Origin: JBOGJG01 sp050747825
Lineage (GTDB): Bacteria > Acidobacteriota > UBA6911 > RPQK01 > JBOGJG01
Direction: 5' to 3'
DNA length: 9,929 nucleotides
Assembly (NCBI GenBank): GCA_050747825.1
Contig: JBOGJG010000379.1
Location: forward strand, 1-9,929
Under the pieces are notes generated by a model. That model was not told the origin of the DNA. It saw only the letters and a program-made list of their open reading frames with translations, and did not search any database. Made by a program: the position numbers and the translations under genes. Positions 6,551-9,929 of this stretch are shown here, piece by piece. Numbering within the stretch: the first letter of the stretch is position 1; each line of letters starts with the position of its first letter.

Positions 6551-7408
6551 CTAACGCAGTCCCTCCACGCGCCTGACGAAGGCGCTCATCAACGCGGCGC
6601 ATTCGGCCGGATGGGTCTCCAGCAGGAAATGCGGGCCGTCGAGGATGTACGCCTCCATGCGCGGGAGCGCCTTCATCCAGGAGAGGGTCTCCGCGAGGTC
6701 GAAGAAGATATCGTGCCGCCCCCACAGCATCAGCGCCGGGGGCTGCCAGCGATCGAGATAGTCGGCGATCTCCCCGAACCGCGCGACATGGCAGCGATAG
6801 TCGAGCACCAGCGCACGCTGCGTCTCGAGCCGGCCGGGGAGCGACATGATCCGCCAGTCCTCCTCCCACAGCCGGGGATCGATGCGCTCGGCGATGCCCC
6901 GGGGCACGCCGCCCAAATATTGGTCGCGCGTCCCCTCGAAGGTCAGGTGCGCGGTCGCCTCGGCTCCCCGCTCCGGCGTGGGATCGTTCCAATAGGCCCT
7001 AATCGCCGACCATTGCGGCCCCATCCCGCTCTCATGGGCATTCTGGACGATGAGGCTGCGTATCCTGCGCGGCGCGCGCGTGGCGAGATGAAGCCCTACC
7101 GCCGCTCCATAATCGTGGAGGTAGAGGTGGAAGGACCCGGCCCCGAGCCGCGCGAGCAGTCCGTCGATCATGTCCGCGAAACGCGAGAATGAAGGCCGCT
7201 CGACCGGCTCGGAGCCGCCGAACCCCGGAAGGTCCGGGGCGATCACGAAGCAGTCCCGCGCGAGCGAGCCGATCACGTTCCGGAACGATTCCGAGGAGCT
7301 TGGAAAACCGTGGATCAGGAGAAGCGCCGGCTTCTCCCGATCGCCCGCAAGGCGGACCGCCAATTCGGCATCTTCAATCTCGAACCTCACCAGTTCCGGT
7401 TTTCTCAT
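6551..7408 (-). CDS. Alpha/beta hydrolase, epoxide hydrolase/haloalkane dehalogenase-like
   Basis: An intact 285-residue cytosolic enzyme. HGFPSS (33-38) forms the oxyanion region. The nucleophile is D99 in LHDYG, so it is an Asp-type hydrolase (epoxide hydrolase or dehalogenase) rather than a serine esterase. The likely acid is D233 in LWGRHD and the base is H261 in DGPHFLLE. A Tyr follows the nucleophile where haloalkane dehalogenases usually have the halide-binding Trp (HDWG), which tips the call toward epoxide-hydrolase-like. A cap domain spans about 128-215. ATG 7408 is chosen because AAGGAA lies about 9 bases upstream and the protein then begins at the fold's first strand; the frame itself stays open further upstream. 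It is the main gene of cassette D, lying between the attC at 7537 and the half site at 6366. Substrate unknown. Confidence 0.87.
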   Translation of the reverse strand: MRKPELVRFEIEDAELAVRLAGDREKPALLLIHGFPSSSESFRNVIGSLARDCFVIAPDLPGFGGSEPVERPSFSRFADMIDGLLARLGAGSFHLYLHDYGAAVGLHLATRAPRRIRSLIVQNAHESGMGPQWSAIRAYWNDPTPERGAEATAHLTFEGTRDQYLGGVPRGIAERIDPRLWEEDWRIMSLPGRLETQRALVLDYRCHVARFGEIADYLDRWQPPALMLWGRHDIFFDLAETLSWMKALPRMEAYILDGPHFLLETHPAECAALMSAFVRRVEGLR

Positions 7409-7536
7409 CGCATCTGGTTCCTTCGATGCCTTCAAATGCCTGACGAGCCTCCCCGGCAGATGGTGACACGCCCTTCCCGTTCGCGCGCCGGCCACTGTCT
7501 CCCCCTTCGGGCGGGCTATTTCGCCTGCCTTGTGCT

Positions 7537-7604
7537 GCCTAACGTCTCCGCTTGAGCCGCGCGCCACATAACGGCGCGGGCGCGTCGGCTCCAAGCGGTG
7601 GCTC
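7537..7604 (-). other. attC site of the amidohydrolase cassette
   Basis: On the minus strand the L'' arm CCGCTTGGAGCCG (7598-7586) pairs with the L' arm CGGCTCAAGCGG (7559-7548), leaving one extrahelical G, a hallmark of attC folding. R' is GTTAGGC (7543-7537), a perfect GTTRRRY. The opposite R'' (GAGCCAC, 7604-7598) is degenerate. The centre folds into a 6-bp GC stem (7560-7565 with 7573-7578). It lies 25 bases after the amidohydrolase tail stop. Confidence 0.8.
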
Positions 7605-7628
7605 GACGGCACCATCAGACTGCCCGCC

Positions 7629-8274
7629 TCAGCGCATGTACGGAGCCACGTTGCTCTCAATGGTGCGAAATTCCGCATCCGATAGCGGAAGCCGCAGAAA
7701 TGCCGCCCAGGCCTCGCGGGGTCTGAGGAGTTCTGGCGTTCCATCTGTGCACGACAATGGCCATGCGATTTGCGTTCGCGGCGCGAAACACCTCACGAAG
7801 TTTCACGATATGCTGCGGATTCTCCAAATCCACATCTGAGTTGCCGAAGTGCAGCTTGACTCCAAAGCGAAGGTACGGGTCTCGTGCACACCGTGTCAGC
7901 TCTTGTAGCGCATACGCTTTCAGCGGATTGACGCCGCAAAAGCCGCGAAGCCGGTCGGGAAAGCGGGCCACTTCCTTGCTCGTCCAATCGTTTTCAGCTC
8001 TGACCTTCGCGTACTCGTCATCGACGGGCGGCCTGTTTGGGTTCCCAAACTGATAGGCGATTGAGAGCACCACTGCGCGACGAATCCCAGCGTCGTCCAA
8101 GAACCGGATGAGGTCGTCAGCTGAGACCAGCGTGGCCCGAGATAGCGCCGTGGTCGCCGAGCTGAAAAGATGCTGATGATGGTCGATCGACGGTGGCGAT
8201 TGACCTTGCAGCGGGGCCCAGGACAACGTTGCCAACGCGCAACAAATCGGCCCGAGCTTCGTCAGTGTCCCCAT
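7629..8274 (-). pseudogene. Amidohydrolase (amidohydrolase_2 type), internally deleted and frameshifted
   Basis: The start is ATG 8274 with GAGGTGG about 5 bases upstream. Residues 1-25 look like a signal peptide ending near LQGQS, so export is likely. A DHHQH motif (31-35) supplies the HxH metal site of the TIM-barrel amidohydrolases. GVNPLKAYALQEL (114-126) and FGVKLHFG (137-144) match the middle of the barrel, and the frame is sound to VVHRW (174-178). At about 7740 the sequence jumps to another frame encoding TPELLRPREAWAAFLRLPLS and then DAEFRTIESNVAPYMR, the family's C-terminus, with TGA at 7629-7631. About 100 or more residues between these parts, with the later metal ligands, are missing. 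Read without correction, the frame ends at 7657 after a nonsense tail. The gene sits alone in cassette C and is inactive. Confidence 0.82.
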
Positions 8275-8332
8275 CGTTACCACCTCGCTTCGCCGAGAGC
8301 ACACGCAACCACGTTGGACGACGCGCTTGTCC

Positions 8333-8428
8333 GTCGAACGACCCAGCCCACCTGCCGGGTCCGCCGGGGAGACGTTGAACCTCGAAGGCCGAACTGCGGC
8401 CCCGGTCAGGTGCAGCGGCTGGTTCGGC
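8333..8428 (-). other. attC site of the SnoaL cassette
   Basis: On the minus strand R'' GCCGAAC (8428-8422) pairs with R' GTTCGAC (8339-8333). The arms CAGGTG (8407-8412) and GGCTGG (8417-8422) pair with CCAGCCCACCTG (8343-8354), leaving four unpaired bases on one side. An inner stem joins CCGGGG (8364-8369) and CCCCGG (8400-8405). It begins 17 bases after the SnoaL stop. It shares 29 identical bases (8403-8431) with 8930-8958. Confidence 0.78.
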
Positions 8429-8444
8429 GGCGCTGTGTGCGGCG

Positions 8445-8830
8445 TCAGAACATCGTGTTGTTGTTCGCCGACTTCTCCGGCACCACCTGCAGTACGTCCC
8501 AGTGCTCCACGACCCTGCCGTCGTCGTCAAGGCGGAAGATGTCAATCCGGCGCAGTCCCTGTCGCCGGGCCACACCTGATGACAATGCAGGACGACGTAG
8601 TTGCCCTCGGCGATCACGCGCTTGAAGTGGACGCGCTTGCCCGGGTACTCCTGGGCCATCCGCTCGAAGTACGCGATGAACGCCTCCTTGCCATCGGCCA
8701 CGTGGGGATTGTGCTGGACGTAGACATCGCCCACGTACTTTTCGATAGCTTCAGCGGGTCGGCACTGGTTGAACATCAGGTCGTAGAAGGCCGTGACGGT
8801 CGTCTTGTTGCGCTCGAGGCGATCACTCAT
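8445..8830 (-). pseudogene. SnoaL-like (nuclear transport factor 2 fold) protein, single frameshift
   Basis: Begins at ATG 8830 with NKTTVTAFYDLMFNQCRPAE, then YVGDVYVQHNPHVADGKEAF and VVLHCHQVWPGDRD, the conserved core of SnoaL-like cone-shaped proteins. One base is missing at about 8550. After it the right frame continues RIDIFRLDDDGRVVEHWDVL, then QVVPEKSANNNTMF, to TGA at 8445-8447. Corrected, the protein is about 128 residues, the normal family length. Uncorrected, translation runs through the attC with no family match. The family includes polyketide cyclases and many uncharacterised enzymes, so the role is unknown. Because everything but one base fits, sequencing error is plausible. The GGGGG ribosome site is weak. 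It is the only gene of cassette B. Confidence 0.85.
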
Positions 8831-8861
8831 CGGCGAACCCCCAATGCCCTGGACCTCCGCC

Positions 8862-8955
8862 GCCGAACGACCCAGCTCAGCAGCGGCGGCCGTTGAGACG
8901 TCGAACCTCGAAACCGCTATTTGCCGCCGCGGTCAGGTGCAGCGGCTGGTTCGGC
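8862..8955 (-). other. attC site of the toxin-antitoxin cassette
   Basis: R'' GCCGAAC (minus strand, 8955-8949) and R' GTTCGGC (8868-8862) are perfectly complementary. Inner arms CGGCGGC (8884-8890) and GCCGCCG (8923-8929) form a GC stem, with the CCAGC/GCTGG arm outside and extra unpaired bases on the 8930-8945 side. The central GAGACGTCGAACCTCGAA (8895-8912) is nearly the same as 8369-8386. It begins 8 bases past the DUF5615 stop. Confidence 0.78.
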
Positions 8956-8963
8956 GGCTTCTC

Positions 8964-9299
8964 TCAGGCCGTGACCTCAACGAAGTCACCGGGCTTGATC
9001 GAGCCCAACGACGCGAGTGCCGAAGGCATCAGCGGCACCAGCTCCGCCAGCCGATTGCTCGCTGCAACCAAGACGACCACGGCAACGCCAGCCGTTTGCA
9101 AGTTCTGCTGCAAGTTCTGCTGATGGTGAAGGCTCTGATCGACCGTCAGCAAAACCTCGAATTGCTGCCCGGCCGTTAACTGCAATAGCTCGCCGTTCTT
9201 CTTGCCTGCCCAGCCCATCTCGGGAACGGTATGGACGTCGTGGCCAAGAAACTCCCGCCGCCGCCGGCGCGGCACGCACTCGTCAAGCAGGATTCGCAT
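8964..9299 (-). CDS. DUF5615 PIN-like toxin
   Basis: A 111-residue protein starting MRILLDECVP, with D6 and E7 as probable acidic active-site residues. It continues GHDVHTVPEMGWAGKKNGEL (19-38) and LLTVDQ with D54, then VVVLVAASNRLAELVPLMP (74-92). This is the DUF5615/COG4634 family, a PIN-like fold predicted to be an RNase toxin, typically encoded next to a DUF433 antitoxin. The ATG overlaps the antitoxin's end by 17 bases, so translation is probably coupled. A 12-base tandem duplication makes QQNLQQNLQ (60-68), where relatives as I know them carry a single QQNL. The stop lies 8 bases before the attC at 8862-8955. RNase activity is inferred from the family only. Confidence 0.85.
   Translation of the reverse strand: MRILLDECVPRRRRREFLGHDVHTVPEMGWAGKKNGELLQLTAGQQFEVLLTVDQSLHHQQNLQQNLQTAGVAVVVLVAASNRLAELVPLMPSALASLGSIKPGDFVEVTA
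9099..9122. repeat. 12-base tandem duplication inside the toxin gene
   Basis: CAAGTTCTGCTG occurs twice back to back (9099-9110 and 9111-9122). It keeps the frame and duplicates four residues in the toxin after the TVDQ motif. It may be a recent slippage event. Confidence 0.9.
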
Positions 9300-9507
9300 G
9301 AGACACCAGCATCTGCTTGGCGAGCTCGAGAGCGGCCACGGCCTGCTCGCGGGTGACGCTCGGGAAGTCCTCCAGGAACTCGTGCAGCGAATCGCCTGCT
9401 TCCAGATAGTCGAGCAGGGTACGAACCGGGACACGGGTGCCGATGAAGACTGGTGTTCCCCCGAGGATGTCGGGGTCGCTGTGGACCACAGATGAAGTCG
9501 CAGTCAT
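9283..9507 (-). CDS. DUF433 antitoxin
   Basis: A 74-residue protein with VVHSDPDILGGTPVFIGTRV (7-26) and VRTLLDYLEAGDSLHEFLED (28-47), then FPSVTREQAVAALELAK, which is the DUF433/COG2442 signature (a short N-terminal strand region followed by a winged-helix-like DNA-binding part). Partners of DUF5615 toxins usually carry this domain, neutralise the toxin and repress their own promoter. The start at ATG 9507 is well supported: AAGGAGG lies 6 bases upstream, and longer upstream frames lack this site. The last codons overlap the toxin start by 17 bases. The two genes form the functional unit of cassette A and plausibly stabilise the array, a role shown for toxin-antitoxin cassettes in Vibrio integrons. 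Confidence 0.9.
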   Translation of the reverse strand: MTATSSVVHSDPDILGGTPVFIGTRVPVRTLLDYLEAGDSLHEFLEDFPSVTREQAVAALELAKQMLVSHANPA

Positions 9508-9513
9508 CGCGTT

Positions 9514-9579
9514 CCTCCTTCCTTGGTGATTGTACCACGGCCCCGATCTACCGGCTCGTCCCCGGTCAATCGGTAGGTC
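9514..9579 (-). promoter_or_regulatory. Candidate promoter, operator and ribosome site of the toxin-antitoxin pair
   Basis: On the minus strand, a TACAAT -10-like box (9534-9529) is followed by AAGGAGG (9520-9514) and the ATG at 9507. Upstream, GACCTACCG (9579-9571) and CGGTAGATC (9553-9545) form an inverted repeat with an 8 of 9 match and a 17-base centre, a plausible autoregulatory operator. No good -35 lies at the usual distance. Confidence 0.4.
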
Positions 9580-9611
9580 AAATTCTCGCCGTTGCCGTGT
9601 TGGCGACCGAA

Positions 9612-9755
9612 CTACTGCTGAAGGACCGGAACGGACAACCCAAGTGCGAAGACAACGAGAACGAGTCCGAGAACAAGCAGAAGGCTCAAGAACGTACCAT
9701 CGGCTCCCCCTGTAATTGCGCCTCGCACAACGTTCGACAACTTGCTGCCGGACAT
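9612..9755 (-). CDS. Small single-pass membrane protein (hypothetical)
   Basis: A 47-residue frame from ATG 9755 to TAG 9612 begins MSGSKLSNVVRGAITGGADG and continues into a 20-residue hydrophobic helix (about 22-43, rich in Leu/Val, starting TFLSLLLVLG), ending SVPVLQQ. A short polar lead followed by one clean helix suggests a tiny membrane protein. There is no strong ribosome site and no family I recognise. It lies between the 9818-9904 ORF and the antitoxin promoter, within cassette A. The amino-acid bias could be an accident of the antisense base composition, so confidence is low. Confidence 0.35.
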   Translation of the reverse strand: MSGSKLSNVVRGAITGGADGTFLSLLLVLGLVLVVFALGLSVPVLQQ

Positions 9756-9817
9756 GCGGCTCGATCGCGTTCGCTACCCGCCGGCCGACGCCGGTTCCTG
9801 TGCATCTTCCCTGAGAA

Positions 9818-9904
9818 TTAGGAGTACGCGCCGGCCAAAGCACCAAACACGGGAAGGAAGCAAAGAAGGCCGATGCACCACATGGCGAGCTCCGTCGTTG
9901 CCAT
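9818..9904 (-). CDS. Tiny hydrophobic ORF directly after attC (hypothetical)
   Basis: A 28-residue frame, MATTELAMWCIGLLCFLPVF plus GALAGAYS, starts at ATG 9904. A good Shine-Dalgarno GGGAGG (9916-9911) lies 6 bases upstream, and the R' box of the right-edge attC starts 18 bases before the ATG. That is where the first gene of a cassette normally starts. Most of the peptide is hydrophobic and could be a membrane helix. No family recognised. It could be a real small protein, a leader peptide, or the start of a longer gene broken by the TAA at 9818-9820. Confidence 0.4.
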   Translation of the reverse strand: MATTELAMWCIGLLCFLPVFGALAGAYS

Positions 9905-9921
9905 CACCGACCTCCCAAGCC

Positions 9922-9929
9922 GCCGAACG
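9922..9929 (-). other. Partial attC at window edge
   Basis: GCCGAACG at the right edge repeats the R' end of the element at 8862-8869. On the minus strand it reads GTTCGGC followed by GGCTTGGG and the ribosome site of the 28-residue ORF. It probably ends the attC of the next cassette beyond the window. Confidence 0.5.

Larger units (their letters stand above)
6360..9929 (-). mobile_element. Integron-type gene-cassette array (partial)
   Basis: Four units of gene plus inverted-repeat element lie head to tail on the minus strand. The elements are at 8862-8955, 8333-8428 and 7537-7604, with a half site at 6339-6366 and the start of another at 9922. Each lies 8-25 bases downstream of the last stop codon of its gene or operon, and the next cassette's gene starts after the R' box. 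The gene contents are unrelated to each other, as in cassette arrays. No integrase gene or attI is in the window, so this may be a CALIN or the far end of a chromosomal integron whose integrase lies beyond the right edge. Several cassette genes are broken, which suggests an old array. Confidence 0.75.

Noticed and set aside
6375..6992. Treating the whole minus-strand frame as one 205-residue gene
   Set aside because: Above 6551 it overlaps the hydrolase out of frame and is low-complexity; only the final part looks coding.
6611..7192. Plus-strand frame opposite the alpha/beta hydrolase
   Set aside because: Shadow of a gene with a full catalytic triad; composition is low-complexity Arg/Pro/Glu.
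7409..7744. N-terminal extension of the hydrolase
   Set aside because: The extension crosses the attC and the amidohydrolase tail; the ATG at 7408 has a ribosome site and begins at the normal fold start.
8170..8896. Plus-strand frames over the SnoaL gene and attC
   Set aside because: They run through the attC repeat and are Arg-rich antisense translations.
8333..8955. CRISPR array
   Set aside because: Only two full repeats of about 95 bases, 430 bases apart with a gene between; they are inverted-repeat recombination sites.

Overview
The window looks like chromosomal DNA of a GC-rich, Gram-negative-type environmental bacterium. I favour a soil lineage such as Acidobacteriota, but no rRNA or other marker gene confirms this. 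The clues are a Wzz/GumC-type polysaccharide chain-length protein, a secreted nucleotide-pyrophosphatase-like enzyme, dispersed palindromes carrying GCCACGGATT arms, and a gene-cassette array. Only a few genes are fully intact; much of the rest is broken or left as fragments.

Left part (1-4130). A HEPN-domain gene enters from the left edge and carries two frameshifts and an in-frame stop. Convergent to it is a wzz-like gene with one single-base frameshift. Next come a C-terminal scrap of a VOC/glyoxalase gene and a palindromic repeat. A promoter-like sequence then precedes an intact gene (2755-3819) that fuses an SRPBCC/AHSA1-like domain to a SAM methyltransferase. After it lie two minus-strand scraps: the tail of a second VOC protein and a probable tail of a GspG-like pseudopilin.

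Middle (4131-6360). An intact secreted phosphodiesterase/pyrophosphatase of the alkaline-phosphatase superfamily is followed by a GC-rich hairpin and a 63-base palindrome related to the one at 2579. A 5'-truncated FAD monooxygenase follows on the minus strand, then about 340 bases with no convincing gene.

Right part (6360-9929). This is the most interesting region. It reads as an integron-type gene-cassette array with every gene on the minus strand. Each gene or gene pair ends 8-25 bases before a 68-96 base inverted-repeat element with attC architecture: outer 7-base R boxes, inner L arms with an unpaired insertion on one side, and a variable centre. Reading along the minus strand from the right edge, the cassettes hold: (A) two tiny hydrophobic ORFs and a DUF433/DUF5615 toxin-antitoxin pair; (B) a frameshifted SnoaL-like protein; (C) an amidohydrolase with an internal deletion; (D) an epoxide-hydrolase/dehalogenase-like alpha/beta hydrolase followed by an unassigned coding-like tail. 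Cassette D ends in what appears to be half an attC, where the array stops. No integrase is visible, so it may be a CALIN (attC array without integrase), or the integrase may lie beyond the right edge.

Several lesions are single-base indels, some in short homopolymers (positions 55-60, 845-847, about 8550). Sequencing or assembly error must be excluded for those. The internal deletion, the truncations and the multi-lesion HEPN gene look like true decay.
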